Assembly: GCA_965662365.1 (NCBI GenBank)
Contig: CBFIHR010000017.1
Coordinates: 1-64,000, forward strand
DNA: 64,000 bases
Direction of reading: 5' to 3'
Source of the DNA: CAWVWD01 sp965662365
Lineage (GTDB): Bacteria; Bacteroidota; Bacteroidia; Chitinophagales; Saprospiraceae
Below, piece by piece: positions 9,529 through 18,893 of the stretch. The translations under genes and the position numbers were made by a program. The notes under the pieces are model-generated. The model was not told the DNA's origin, did not search any database, and worked only from the letters and a program-made list of their open reading frames with translations. The stretch's first letter is position 1. Every line of letters begins with the position of its first letter.

Positions 9529-10386
9529 TCAACGTTTTTTCATTTTCTTCGCCTGTGTTTTCGCTGATTTTTTTGAATACACCTCAGGAGTAAATAAATT
9601 AATTGTAATCGTTGTACCAATAAAATGATAAACATCTGTATATAACGCTCCTCCTCTTCCTACATTTGCAGCACGAGAAACAGGAACACCTGTATATTCC
9701 TCGGTTCTGTCCGATAAGGCCACTGCTAATTCTCCATTTCTTGCTAATAAAAAATCTTTATCAGGATAAACGGTACTTACATCATCTAAATAATCGGTGA
9801 ACGTATAACGAACGCCCTATTCTAAACTAATTGTGGCTTTTTGAGTCGCTTTAAACTTTATGCCAATACCACCCGGAACAGAGAAATCTATCAAATTATA
9901 CCGAGGGGCATATCCAGGTAATCCTTGTCCTTCTGTACCTAAAGGTTGAAGTTCTACCCATTCTCCTTTATATAAAGCCTTAGGATTATAATAAAAAATA
10001 CCAGCACCAAGAAATCCATAAGGAATAATCGAGCGGCCACCTTTCAATTCAAAATCATACATATTAAACTCAGGCACAACGGAGAATTCTATAATAGGAG
10101 AGCGAAAACTTAGATTTCGTTTACGTCTATTAACATTAGCAGAATTCATATCGCTACCAGAAATAGTCCCTACAACTAAATTTCCTCGAAACATCAACCA
10201 ATTATTCACTTCGTATCGAGCTAAAACTCCAATTGCTGGATGTGTTTCTGTAATTTCAATATCTCTTTCTGCCAAGTCACCGCCATAACTCGAAAGTCCG
10301 GCAAATATGCCTCCCTCAATTGTACCTTGTGCTAATAACAAATTTGATAATAATAAGCTAATCACTAATAAATAAACTGTTTTCAT
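9529..10386 (-). pseudogene. DUF6089-like outer-membrane barrel gene interrupted by an in-frame amber codon
   Basis: Reading from ATG at 10386, 189 codons encode a signal peptide (MKTVYLLVISLLLSNLLLAQ) and a barrel like that of the next gene. A TAG stop (9817-9819) then occurs, but the same frame continues without shift to a TGA at 9529 and still matches the neighbour: the paralogue's ELSSRYTFTDYLDDVS corresponds to E-stop-GVRYTFTDYLDDVS here. Aligning the two puts the stop where the paralogue has Leu, so one change (TTG to TAG) explains it. The tail past the stop still looks protein-like and ends in a basic KKSAKTQAKKMKKR. It may be a very recent pseudogene, a sequencing error or, less likely, readthrough. 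A truncated barrel would not be expected to fold. Confidence 0.8.
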
Positions 10387-10564
10387 AATTTTTGGAGTTT
10401 TCTTTAATAATTTCTGAGCTACCTGATTTTATAACCACGTAAAAAATATGTCATATAGTACAATTGTAAAGAACGTTGTTCTTACCATAATAGATTCAAA
10501 TTACTCCTAAAAAATAAATAAAACTGTCTGATCTTTGAAGTACGCCTGCTAAAAAAGAGCATAA

Positions 10565-10597
10565 AAAAAGGGGATTTCATTAATGAAATCCCTTTTT
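10565..10597 (-). terminator. Rho-independent-type hairpin after the intact barrel gene
   Basis: The inverted repeat AAAAAGGGGATTTCATT / AATGAAATCCCTTTTT (one extra G in the left arm) lies 21 nt past the stop of the DUF6089-like gene ending at 10618. On the minus strand it is followed by a run of seven T. Confidence 0.8.
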
Positions 10598-10617
10598 AAG
10601 CTATAAAAACTTTATGT

Positions 10618-11454
10618 TTAGAAGTTCGTAGGACAGCCCATTCCTCGACCTCCCAAGCCATCTGCGAAATTATAAGTGATTGTAACACCTGACCAACCGT
10701 ACCAGTCACGATTTCTACCACCTCTACTTTCACCAGGCGTATTCACAGGTTCAGTACCTAAATATTCACCAGTTCTGTTTGCTAAATTTGCAGCGATTTC
10801 CCCTCTTGCTTGTAACAATTCTGCTCTATCTGCATATTCTGTGCTGACATCATCTAAATAATCTGTAAAAGTGTAACGACTTGAAAGTTCAACACCAACT
10901 GTCCAATAATCATCAATCGCATATTTGAAACCCACGCCAAAAGGAATAGAAATCTGTGTCAAATTATACTGCGAACCATAGCCAGGTAAGCCTTGCCCCT
11001 CTGTTCCTAAAGGTTGCAAATCGTACCATTGCCCATTCAACTCAGCTTCAGGACTAAACTGATAAATACCTAAACCAACAAAAACATAAGGAGAATAATA
11101 GCGATCATAAGGATTAAACCCTAAAATATTAAACTCCGGAATAATCGCAAATTCGTAAATATCCGAACGGAAACTCAAGTTACGTTCTAAGCGAGAAACT
11201 TGATCTGAATTAGCATCTGTACCAGAGATTTGTCCATAAGAAAATGACCCTCTGACGCCTACCCAGTCATTAATATTGTAGCGAAGTAACAAGCCACCCG
11301 CCAACTTTGACTCGCTCATTTCAATGCCTAACGGTGCATCAACTAAGTCTCCAGAATAGTTCGATACCCCTAAAAAAAGCCCGCCTTCAAGATATTGAGC
11401 CGATACCAAGAACGGAACCATTGCAAATATGGCTGCTAAAAGAATGTTTTTCAT
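10618..11454 (-). CDS. DUF6089-like outer-membrane beta-barrel protein
   Basis: The 278-aa protein has a signal peptide (MKNILLAAIFAMVPFLVSAQ) followed by LEGGLFLGVSNYSGDL and alternating aromatic/polar strands typical of small outer-membrane barrels in Bacteroidota. Landmarks shared with the adjacent paralogue are RLERNLSFRS, the LQPLGTEGQGLPGY loop and RYTFTDYLDDVS. Family role unknown; related proteins are annotated DUF6089 or outer-membrane beta-barrel. It is the intact member of a tandem duplication. A candidate promoter box, minus-strand TATATTTG at 11637-11644, lies about 185 nt upstream, and a strong hairpin follows the gene, so it is probably a single-gene transcript. Confidence 0.75.
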   Translation of the reverse strand: MKNILLAAIFAMVPFLVSAQYLEGGLFLGVSNYSGDLVDAPLGIEMSESKLAGGLLLRYNINDWVGVRGSFSYGQISGTDANSDQVSRLERNLSFRSDIYEFAIIPEFNILGFNPYDRYYSPYVFVGLGIYQFSPEAELNGQWYDLQPLGTEGQGLPGYGSQYNLTQISIPFGVGFKYAIDDYWTVGVELSSRYTFTDYLDDVSTEYADRAELLQARGEIAANLANRTGEYLGTEPVNTPGESRGGRNRDWYGWSGVTITYNFADGLGGRGMGCPTNF

Positions 11455-11756
11455 AAGATTTGCTTCTAATTTTCGTTATAATTTATTTACGTAATTTTAC
11501 CTCAATTTAATTGTAACGCAAAACGACCTGAAAAAATTACTATTCATAATAATTTATGTTATTTCGTGTCGAATTGTTTTCAATCGTTTTTGGTGATTTT
11601 TGATACTTTTTTTAACGTTTTATTCAATAATTGCCACAAATATAGACATTGTTTAAATATGTTTACATACTTCCTATTGCTTTTATCAAATAATATTATT
11701 ATTTAATATATTGTAAACCAACAGTTTAACGCCACAAAACTCCATACACAACGATA
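11455..11756. other. AT-rich intergenic region, 302 bp
   Basis: No gene is seen. It should contain the promoter of the barrel gene; the only consensus-like element is TATATTTG on the minus strand (11637-11644, reading TAnnTTTG), without a clear TTG element 17-23 nt upstream. Confidence 0.4.
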
Positions 11757-12641
11757 TTAAATTTCAATTGTTGATTGTTTAACAATTTTATTCAATTGTC
11801 TGTGAATTTTCTTAGTAATTGCGTTATCGTATTTTACATCTTCAAATGAGCCGACCCACTGTATCCCTCTAACCGCATTCGTCAAAAACACCTCTGACGC
11901 TGATCTTAGATTTTCTATAGTACAAGCCTTTTTTTTGACGTTCAAATCCATTCCTTTCGCAATTTTCAATATCGTCTGTCGAGTTGTACCTGCCGTACAG
12001 CCTTCCCTCAAATTAGGCGTAAATAACTGCTTATCCTTGATAATGAAGATGTTAGAATGAATAGATTCTGCAATATTTCCATTGTTATTTAATAATAAAC
12101 AATCGTCTAAGCCTTGCTCCTCTTTGTATAAAGCTGCCAATACATACGGTAAGCCATTTGATGTTTTCAGATTAGATAATTTGTCATTACTTAATCTAAC
12201 ATCATCAAAAATATCAATAGTAACACCTTTTTTATTCCATTCAAATTTAGTAGATTCTAAAGGAAAAAGTTCCAAAATATACGATGCTTTCGAGGTTTTT
12301 GGAGTGTAAAATCCGCCATCATTCCGAAAGATCGTTAAACGCAAACGGTAGTTTTTTGCCTGTTTAGGATATTTTTGACGATAATACTTGACAATTCTCC
12401 GAATTTCAAAACGCCAAAAATCAATACCATAACGAGCATTTGGTAATTTTAAACCTAAAAAATTAATTCCTTTTTCTAATCGTTCTATGTGATTTTCTAA
12501 AAATGGTAACTTTCCATCAAACATTCGCATCGTTTCAAAAATCCCATCGCCATATCGAAAGCCTCTATTATCAAGACTTAGGGAAACGTCTTTTCTAGTC
12601 GTCAATCGTCCATTAAAAATTATTCTATCTTCAGTAATCAT
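11757..12641 (-). CDS. Class IV (branched-chain / aminodeoxychorismate lyase type) aminotransferase
   Basis: The 294-aa cytoplasmic PLP enzyme has the fold-IV landmarks: SLDNRGFRYGDGIFETMR (21-39), catalytic Lys159 in NLKTSNGLPY, Glu192 in AESIHSNIFII, and the cofactor phosphate loop REGCTAGTTRQ (about 212-222). The length is usual for the family. Branched-chain aminotransferase (IlvE), D-amino-acid aminotransferase and 4-amino-4-deoxychorismate lyase (PabC) all share this architecture. The short N-terminus and ITEDRIIFNGRL start are more like PabC/Dat than IlvE, but substrate cannot be fixed by eye. It is monocistronic, with no pathway neighbours. Confidence 0.85.
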   Translation of the reverse strand: MITEDRIIFNGRLTTRKDVSLSLDNRGFRYGDGIFETMRMFDGKLPFLENHIERLEKGINFLGLKLPNARYGIDFWRFEIRRIVKYYRQKYPKQAKNYRLRLTIFRNDGGFYTPKTSKASYILELFPLESTKFEWNKKGVTIDIFDDVRLSNDKLSNLKTSNGLPYVLAALYKEEQGLDDCLLLNNNGNIAESIHSNIFIIKDKQLFTPNLREGCTAGTTRQTILKIAKGMDLNVKKKACTIENLRSASEVFLTNAVRGIQWVGSFEDVKYDNAITKKIHRQLNKIVKQSTIEI

Positions 12642-12757
12642 ATATTATAATTTGAATTATTGCTGGTTATCAACTCATAATTACGGATTTTTTGAATCTA
12701 TCCTAGGTATCGTATTAACAATACCTTTCATTTTTTATGTGAACCAACTTTCTTAGC

Positions 12758-12765
12758 TACTTTTG
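12758..12765 (+). promoter_or_regulatory. Bacteroidota -7 box (TACTTTTG) upstream of the 92-aa gene
   Basis: It matches TAnnTTTG, 52 nt before the ATG at 12818. No good TTG element is seen at -33. Confidence 0.5.
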
Positions 12766-12817
12766 TGTTTCAAAATCTAAAATTATATAAATCTAAAATT
12801 TCAAAATAAATAATCAT

Positions 12818-13096
12818 ATGAGAATCGTTGGCGATATTCCAAATCCGTATTGTAAAATTACAATTTTTAAAACAACAAGCCGTTTTTCAGTAAAATTTGA
12901 GCAAGGTAATTTTGAGCAAACTTTTAAATTTAGAATCGGAGATGCTATTAATAATTTACACGATGTCAAAACGATTATCACAGAAGATTTTATCCAACAA
13001 GTCCTAGAACATTTCGAAACAATGGGGAACATTAAAAAGCAAGCATTCAATAATTATATGAAGGATTTTTTAGATGAATTTGATACCATTATTTGA
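12818..13096 (+). CDS. Conserved-looking small protein of unknown function (92 aa)
   Basis: The protein starts MRIVGDIPNPYCKITIF and continues with short beta strands (SVKFEQGNFEQTFKF), then helices to the C-terminus (FIQQVLEHFETM, FNNYMKDFLDEFD). There is no signal peptide or membrane segment, so it is cytoplasmic. The opening resembles a family of short hypothetical proteins seen in other Bacteroidota (from memory, not searched). Coding status is supported by a promoter-like TACTTTTG box 52 nt upstream and normal amino-acid composition. Function unknown. Confidence 0.65.
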   Translation: MRIVGDIPNPYCKITIFKTTSRFSVKFEQGNFEQTFKFRIGDAINNLHDVKTIITEDFIQQVLEHFETMGNIKKQAFNNYMKDFLDEFDTII

Positions 13097-13331
13097 TAAT
13101 TAATCATCATTTTATTTTTCAAAAAATAAGCAATAATCAGTTTTAGGTGAACACTTTTTGTAATGTTATCTGCATTCGCTTATGCAGAATACGAAGGTCA
13201 TTTTGCTGTCAAGACAAGTAACATTAACACTGCTATTTATTGCGTTGAGTCGGAAGGGTTAAGCCTTGATTAGCCAATTATATTTTATTTATAAATGTAA
13301 AATAACTTGATTGATACTTGATATCTTATAC

Positions 13332-14396
13332 CTAAAAAGGTTCGGTCATATCTGTCAAATTTTCCTTGAATGTCACATCGAATATAACAGAATGTGCAGC
13401 GTCTTCTTCAGACTCGCCATACGCCAGAATCAACCGTTTTTGAGGAATCTTATAATGTTCCATCAAGTAGGTTATCGTATTATACGAACGTTGGTAAGCC
13501 AATACTTCAGAGGCTTCCAACGTATTCCCTTTTACGATGACTCGAATCGCAGGATACATTTCCATTATTTTTGCAACCTGATGCAATTGCGTCAAAGCAG
13601 CCTCTTCTACTTCGTTTGACTGCTGTGAAAATGAAATCGAAGGCATATCGGGCATCATTTGTATCAACAATGCCTCCATTCGTTTTTGTTTTTGCTCTTC
13701 TTCTGTTAGTTCTTTTTGACTATTTTCTTGCTTAAGCTTTAACTCTTCTTGAGTGTATGCACGCCCTTTTGAATTGACTAAAGCACCTTTAGGACTCTTT
13801 ACTTCTTCATCAATCAAATCCGGCACACCGTCCTTATCTTCGTCCATCAATTCGTGTTTGACAGCTGTTTTAATAGCTGCTATATTCGTCCTTACCTCTC
13901 TCGCTTCCGATTGACACAACTCTAATTCTTTGGTCAATCGCTTAGATATCAACTCGGAGCGTTTTGCTCTGTTTTTTAGACCATCAATATTATCAAAAAC
14001 CAAATGATCAATAAACAAAATTTGCCCAGTGTTCACTTCTTCAAAAGCGTATTCAATCGTGTATTTTTGTTTTAATTCATTATAAAGCACCTCTCCAAAA
14101 ACGAGATAATCTACGTCTTGTAGTTGTAACAAAATTTTGCTTTCGTCGGTCGTTTCATTCTTTGCCTCTTCTACCCAACTGATATAATTTTCACGCTCTA
14201 AAACTTCAAATCGTTTATTACAATTAGAAAGAACAAGCTGAAAATCTTCAGATACCTCGGTCGAAACTGCCGTCAAATCAGTATTTTTGCTAATAAATGT
14301 AGTAACATAAACCTTCCAAATCTCACTATCGTCATTGGCTTGTGAAGTGATGCTTCCAAACAAAAATAATAATATAAACAAGTACTTCATCTTCAT
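13332..14396 (-). CDS. Secreted OmpA-like protein with calcium-binding-type repeat
   Basis: A TTG at 14402 opens the frame; the ATG at 14396 (MKMKYLFILLFLFG...) gives the natural signal peptide. Residues of about 25-165 form a mixed domain reminiscent of CsgG/lipoprotein-type periplasmic domains (VDYLVFGEVLYNELKQKYTI). A thrombospondin type 3-like DEDKDGVPDLID loop (about 190) and a long charged linker follow. The C-terminal 90 residues resemble an OmpA peptidoglycan-binding domain (LHQVAKIMEMYPAIRVIVKG, YQRSYNTITYLMEHYKIPQKRL). A periplasmic or outer-membrane structural role is likely. It stands alone between a 235-nt gap and the flippase gene. Confidence 0.65.
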   Translation of the reverse strand: MKMKYLFILLFLFGSITSQANDDSEIWKVYVTTFISKNTDLTAVSTEVSEDFQLVLSNCNKRFEVLERENYISWVEEAKNETTDESKILLQLQDVDYLVFGEVLYNELKQKYTIEYAFEEVNTGQILFIDHLVFDNIDGLKNRAKRSELISKRLTKELELCQSEAREVRTNIAAIKTAVKHELMDEDKDGVPDLIDEEVKSPKGALVNSKGRAYTQEELKLKQENSQKELTEEEQKQKRMEALLIQMMPDMPSISFSQQSNEVEEAALTQLHQVAKIMEMYPAIRVIVKGNTLEASEVLAYQRSYNTITYLMEHYKIPQKRLILAYGESEEDAAHSVIFDVTFKENLTDMTEPF

Positions 14397-14596
14397 AATC
14401 AAAGAGATAAATATTCCACAAATAAGTTTACTAATTTATTTCGATAATAGACAAAATGTAGCGATACAGTCCAAGGTGTTACTAATTACTTATTCTCGGA
14501 ACGATAAGATTTACAAAATCTTATAAATTTGTCAAAATAAAACCCCTTTCCCTACCTAATATTTAACGTATAAAACAAGACACAACAAAAACAGTT

Positions 14597-16072
14597 TTAT
14601 CCTGCTGCTTTTCGTAACGATTGCCCATCTAATTTGTAGAATATCGCCAAGAAAATACCGATCAATAACGTATTCGTAACGTATAATAAAATCGTTCCAT
14701 CACCGAAAGTATTTCTCGCTACGATATTTCCACCATAAATTAAGAGCGCAATGACAATATAAAGTAACATTCGACCGATATCATACGGCACCGGATAATA
14801 TTTGCGACCGACAACATAACAGGCTATTGCCATCGAAGCATAACAAATCAAAGTTGCCCAAGCTGAACCAATATAACCAATTCTCGGAATCCACCAATAA
14901 TTCAACGCAAGTGTAATCAATGCGCCACCGATTGCAATGTACGCACCTATCATAGTTTTGTCTTTCAGTTTATACCAAATCGCAAAATTATAATACACTC
15001 CTAAACATAAATTTGCTAATAATAAAATCGGTACAATCACCAAACCGTCCCAATAATCTTCACCGATAAACCATTTCGCAATATCCATATACAAGGTAAT
15101 TCCCAAAAATCCTAACGCTCCAACAACAGTAAAATATAAAGCTACTTTAGCATAAATCGGCATAGCATCTTTTCGGCTCGCATTTCTAAAAAAGAAGGGT
15201 TCGGCAGCATAATTAAAGGCTTGCGTAAATAAACTCAACAACATCGCTAACTTGTAACACGCACCATAAATTCCAATCAAACCCTGATTTGTTACGTCAT
15301 CATAAGGCAACAACCATTTTTGCAAAACTCGATCAATTACTTCATTTACAATTCCAGCTAAACCTACTAATACCAATGGTAATATATAAATTAATGCTTT
15401 TCGTAATAAGGTTTTATCAAACTCAAATTTCGTCTTAAAATAAGACGGCAACAACAATAAAAGCGTAATCGCACTTGCGGACAAATTCGCAATAAATACA
15501 TATTCAATGCCCCAGTTTGGATTATAAATCCAAGACATATCATAGCCTTTGTTGACCAAATATGGGCACAGTAACAAGAAGAAAAGGTTAATGGAAATAT
15601 TGATACCAATATTGGTTAATTTAATGCCTGCAAAAACCCATGGTCGGCCATCTAATCGTAATTTCGCAAACGGAATAGCTGACAAAGCGTCTAAGCCCAA
15701 AATCAATGCAAACCAAATAATATAATTCGTTTGACCAGGATATTTCATCCAGTCAGCAATTGGCTCAGCGAAATAAATCAGTAAACCGCAAAAAAGTGGC
15801 GTTGTAATTAATAAAGCCGTCGAAAGTGTCGAGTAGGCTTTGTCTCTATCTTCGGGTTTTGTACCGAAACGAAAGAAACCAGTTTCCATTCGATACACAA
15901 ACAAGACCATCAGTAAACCAACCCAGGCATAGAGATCAACCACAATTCCATACTCGGAAGTCAAGAAAATATTGGTATAAAGCGGCACTAAAAAGTAGTT
16001 GAGAAATCGCCCAACAATGCTACTCAGCCCATAAACGGCAGTTTCTCCAGCTAATTTTTTTATTAATGACAT
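14597..16072 (-). CDS. Wzx-type oligosaccharide flippase (MOP superfamily)
   Basis: The 491-aa integral membrane protein has about 12-14 hydrophobic helices, opening LIKKLAGETAVYGLSSIVGRFL, the usual N-terminus of polysaccharide-biosynthesis (PST/Wzx) proteins. Members flip lipid-linked sugar chains across the inner membrane. No glycosyltransferases lie next to it, so it may serve a locus elsewhere. A candidate -7 box, minus-strand TAAATTTG at 16239-16246, lies about 165 nt upstream. It is divergent from surE. Confidence 0.85.
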   Translation of the reverse strand: MSLIKKLAGETAVYGLSSIVGRFLNYFLVPLYTNIFLTSEYGIVVDLYAWVGLLMVLFVYRMETGFFRFGTKPEDRDKAYSTLSTALLITTPLFCGLLIYFAEPIADWMKYPGQTNYIIWFALILGLDALSAIPFAKLRLDGRPWVFAGIKLTNIGINISINLFFLLLCPYLVNKGYDMSWIYNPNWGIEYVFIANLSASAITLLLLLPSYFKTKFEFDKTLLRKALIYILPLVLVGLAGIVNEVIDRVLQKWLLPYDDVTNQGLIGIYGACYKLAMLLSLFTQAFNYAAEPFFFRNASRKDAMPIYAKVALYFTVVGALGFLGITLYMDIAKWFIGEDYWDGLVIVPILLLANLCLGVYYNFAIWYKLKDKTMIGAYIAIGGALITLALNYWWIPRIGYIGSAWATLICYASMAIACYVVGRKYYPVPYDIGRMLLYIVIALLIYGGNIVARNTFGDGTILLYVTNTLLIGIFLAIFYKLDGQSLRKAAG

Positions 16073-16477
16073 ATTTTATGACGCTTGTCCCGAAATCTCG
16101 GGGGTTGATGACTGACGGCTGATTCCGAATATTTGGAATTTGCCGAACTTTTATATAAAACCTTAACCTTTTTTGAATAAAAATTAGTTCTCTAAAAGTT
16201 TTTGTGAAACAAATCAGATTTCACAAAAATTTAGGTGGCAAATTTACAATTAGTAATTCCACATTCCTAATTCTCAATTTTTAATTTTCAATTAACTACT
16301 GTTACTTTTTTATCAATTGCACATTATCAATTTGTTCGCTTGTTGAAAACTGATGAAGAAATCTTACTTTTGCGTTTAATATAAAAATGGATAAGAAAAA
16401 ATAAATTCGTGCAATCCACCTACGGCATAAACGGGCTGGTTTGTACTCATTCGTATCCAACCTAAAATTTCAAACAA
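16073..16477. other. Divergent intergenic region, 405 bp
   Basis: No gene is seen. It holds the 21-nt string GTCCCGAAATCTCGGGG with flanks (16083-16103), which recurs in inverse orientation at 59315-59335 with one mismatch, a GACGGCTGAT word at 16114, an AT-rich block of repeated TAATT/CAATT words (16245-16303), and promoter elements for both flanking genes. Confidence 0.5.
16343..16372 (+). promoter_or_regulatory. Bacteroidota-type promoter of surE (TTG-N19-TACTTTTG)
   Basis: A TTG at 16343-16345 and TACTTTTG at 16365-16372 are separated by 19 nt, matching the -33/-7 consensus of the phylum. The start codon is 105 nt downstream. Confidence 0.65.
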
Positions 16478-17248
16478 ATGAATAAGAAACCATTGATTTT
16501 GGTCACTAACGATGACGGAATCACCGCAAAAGGAATACGAGCGTTAGTAGAAGTTGCCAGTGAATTTGGAGAAGTTGTCGTTGTCGCTCCCGATAGTCCA
16601 CAATCGGGCAAAGGGCATGCGATTACGTTACATCATCCGTTATGGTTGCATCAATCTGATATTTTTGAAGGGATAGAGTCTTTTGAATGCACAGGAACGC
16701 CAGTCGATTGTGTGAAGTTAGCGAAGCATGTCGTATTGAAAGATAGAACGGTGGATTTATGCGTTTCGGGTATTAATCATGGTTCGAATGCCAGTTTGAA
16801 TATTTTGTACTCTGGTACAATGTCCGCAGCAATGGAAGCCTCTTTGGAAGGGATAAATTCTATCGGTTTTTCTTTATTAGACTTTAGTTATGATGCTAAT
16901 TTTGAACCTGCTAAAAAATATGTTCGACACATTATTAAACAGGTTTTGGAAAATGGAATGGGAAAAACAAAACTTTTTAATGTCAATATTCCAAATTTGC
17001 CGGAAGGCGAAATAAAAGGCATCAAAGTCTGTAAGCAAGCGGACGGTCAATGGATTGAGGATTTTAAAGCCAACGAAGATCCGTTCGGTCGCAAGTATTA
17101 CTGGATGACTGGCGTTTTTGTGAATCATGACCAAAGTGAGAATGCCGATATTATTAATTTATCAAAAGGTTATGTCACTGTCGTTCCGTCAGCTCACGAT
17201 TTGACTGATTATCCAGCGTTGGAAGGGCTGGAATTTGTTGAGTTATAA
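16478..17248 (+). CDS. surE: 5'/3'-nucleotidase SurE
   Basis: The 256-aa cytoplasmic enzyme dephosphorylates nucleoside monophosphates. It shows the SurE signature in order: LVTNDDGITAKGI (metal-binding DD, residues 11-12), APDSPQSGKGHAIT, CTGTPVDCV, SGINHGSN and YSGTMSAAMEA. Length and start agree with the family. It is first in an apparent operon with a small membrane protein and lpxB, driven by the promoter at 16343. The gap to the next gene is 77 nt and contains short ATTCAAAT repeats. Confidence 0.95.
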   Translation: MNKKPLILVTNDDGITAKGIRALVEVASEFGEVVVVAPDSPQSGKGHAITLHHPLWLHQSDIFEGIESFECTGTPVDCVKLAKHVVLKDRTVDLCVSGINHGSNASLNILYSGTMSAAMEASLEGINSIGFSLLDFSYDANFEPAKKYVRHIIKQVLENGMGKTKLFNVNIPNLPEGEIKGIKVCKQADGQWIEDFKANEDPFGRKYYWMTGVFVNHDQSENADIINLSKGYVTVVPSAHDLTDYPALEGLEFVEL

Positions 17249-17325
17249 TCTTTGAATGTTCGAGTGTTCAAATATTGGTCGATAACATTCAAGTATTCAA
17301 ATATTCAAATATTCAAACATAAAAA

Positions 17326-17634
17326 ATGGTACAATTAAAACAAAATACGCTATTAGCGGGGGCGATCTGGGGATTATTAATTCCTTTTATCGGTGTTGCG
17401 ATATTGATGATGATTGACGAATGGGTGATAGGAATGGATTTAGCATTACCAAATAATCAAATTTATTTGGGACAAAAACCTCGAACAATTTATCTTTTAG
17501 GTATTTGTTTAAACTTGATTCCGTTTCAAATTTATCGGAATCGTAGAATGGATAAAGGTCTGCGAGGCACTGGTTTGATCACAATGGTTTACGCTATCGT
17601 TTGGTTTGGTATCTTTGCGTCATCGCTTATTTAA
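17326..17634 (+). CDS. Small membrane protein between surE and lpxB
   Basis: The 102-aa protein has three hydrophobic segments: LLAGAIWGLLIPFIGVAILMM, IYLLGICLNLIPFQIY and GLITMVYAIVWFGIFASSLI, with a basic stretch RNRRMDKGLRG between the second and third. No catalytic motif is visible. Its position inside a surE-lpxB cluster suggests an envelope role, but this is only contextual. Function unknown. Confidence 0.7.
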   Translation: MVQLKQNTLLAGAIWGLLIPFIGVAILMMIDEWVIGMDLALPNNQIYLGQKPRTIYLLGICLNLIPFQIYRNRRMDKGLRGTGLITMVYAIVWFGIFASSLI

Positions 17635-17644
17635 ATGTGTGTTG

Positions 17645-17679
17645 TAAAGTGTGAAATCGAAGTTGCTTCACACTTTATG
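17645..17679. repeat. Inverted repeat between small membrane gene and lpxB
   Basis: AAAGTGTGAA (17646-17655) and TTCACACTTT (17667-17676) form a perfect 10-bp stem with an 11-nt loop. A further TTCACACTTGAA follows just before lpxB, and TTCACACTTTACACTTCA occurs again at 46811 before another gene, so this is a recurring intergenic word. Confidence 0.6.
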
Positions 17680-17701
17680 ACTTACATTTCACACTTGAAC
17701 T

Positions 17702-18817
17702 TTGAAATATTTCATCATTGCTGGAGAAGCATCGGGAGATTTGCACGGGTCGAATTTGGTCAAAGCATTGCGAAAGCAACAGCCAGATTGTGATATCGTG
17801 TGTTGGGGTGGCAACTTGATGAAGGCTGCAGGGGCAACACTTTTACAAGATTATAAACGGACTTCGTTTATGGGATTTTGGGAAGTCTTGAAAAACCTAC
17901 GGACGATTCTTGGTGCAATCCGAGATTGTAAAAAAGATATCGAACGAGAACAACCTGATGCATTAATTTTGATTGATTTCCCCGGTTTTAATTTTAGAAT
18001 AGCCGAATGGGCAAAACCAAAAAGAATTAAAATTTTCTACTACATTTCGCCACAACTTTGGGCGTGGAAAGAAAATCGCATCAAAAAAGTCAAGCGTGAT
18101 GTTGACCGAATGTTCGTGATCTTGCCGTTCGAAAAAGATTTTTACAAAAAACATGATTACAGTGTTGATTTTGTTGGGCATCCGCTGTTAGATGTCACGG
18201 AAAGCTTCGAGGCAACCCCTAATTTTAGGTCAAATCATGGTTTGGATAATCGGCCGATCATTGCACTTTTGCCAGGTAGCAGAAAGCAAGAAATCGAAAA
18301 TATGTTATCCAAAATGTTAGCAATGGTCGATAAATTCGTTGATTATCAGTTTATTATCGCTGCTGCTCCTTCACAATCTTTAGACTTCTACCAATCTATT
18401 ATTTCTAAAAAAAATATAAATAATACGGTCAAAATTATTCAAAATCAAACTTATGATGTTTTGAATATAGCTGAAGCGGCTTTGGTCACTTCTGGAACGG
18501 CAACCTTAGAAACTGCTTTGTTTGAAGTGCCGCAAGTTGTTTGTTATAAGGGCAGTTCGATGTCTTATTACATTGCGAAACAACTGGTAAAAATTAAATA
18601 CATTTCGTTAGTAAATTTGATTGTCGATAAGCCTTTGGTTACAGAATTGATTCAAAATGAGTTTACGGTTAATCGTTTAGAAAAAGAACTTGTACAAATA
18701 TTGGATAATAAGAAACGAAAGGAAATATTAACGGAGTATAAATTATTAAAGGAAAAATTAGGTGGCGAAGGTGCTTCGGATCGAGTTGCTGCATTTATCC
18801 TCGAAGACAATATTTGA
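17702..18817 (+). CDS. lpxB: Lipid-A-disaccharide synthase LpxB (TTG start)
   Basis: The 371-aa GT19 glycosyltransferase joins UDP-2,3-diacylglucosamine and lipid X to make the lipid A disaccharide at the inner face of the inner membrane. The N-terminus MKYFIIAGEASGDLHGSNL is the family hallmark; ISPQLWAWKENRIKKVKR, FVGHPLLD, LLPGSRKQEI and TSGTATLETALFEVPQVVCYK follow. An in-frame stop at 17696-17698 lies just before, so TTG at 17702 is the only start that keeps the conserved N-terminus. It is third in the surE operon. Confidence 0.95.
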   Translation: MKYFIIAGEASGDLHGSNLVKALRKQQPDCDIVCWGGNLMKAAGATLLQDYKRTSFMGFWEVLKNLRTILGAIRDCKKDIEREQPDALILIDFPGFNFRIAEWAKPKRIKIFYYISPQLWAWKENRIKKVKRDVDRMFVILPFEKDFYKKHDYSVDFVGHPLLDVTESFEATPNFRSNHGLDNRPIIALLPGSRKQEIENMLSKMLAMVDKFVDYQFIIAAAPSQSLDFYQSIISKKNINNTVKIIQNQTYDVLNIAEAALVTSGTATLETALFEVPQVVCYKGSSMSYYIAKQLVKIKYISLVNLIVDKPLVTELIQNEFTVNRLEKELVQILDNKKRKEILTEYKLLKEKLGGEGASDRVAAFILEDNI

Positions 18818-18893
18818 GTTACAACTTCTCAACGACGGGATTTTATCCGCTTGTCGGAAAAATAGTTTCAATGCTAACCGTCGTATTTCGATT

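Noticed and set aside
13140..13155. TTAGGTGAACAC motif recurring inverted at 22617
   Set aside because: Only about 12 bp shared in AT-rich DNA; too short to claim a repeat family.
13311..13619. 102-codon plus frame antisense to the OmpA-like gene
   Set aside because: Overlaps the conserved OmpA-like domain; composition rich in Arg, Phe and His typical of antisense frames.
17285..17320. ATTCAAAT repeats as a CRISPR-like array
   Set aside because: Units are 8 nt with no spacers and no cas genes nearby.
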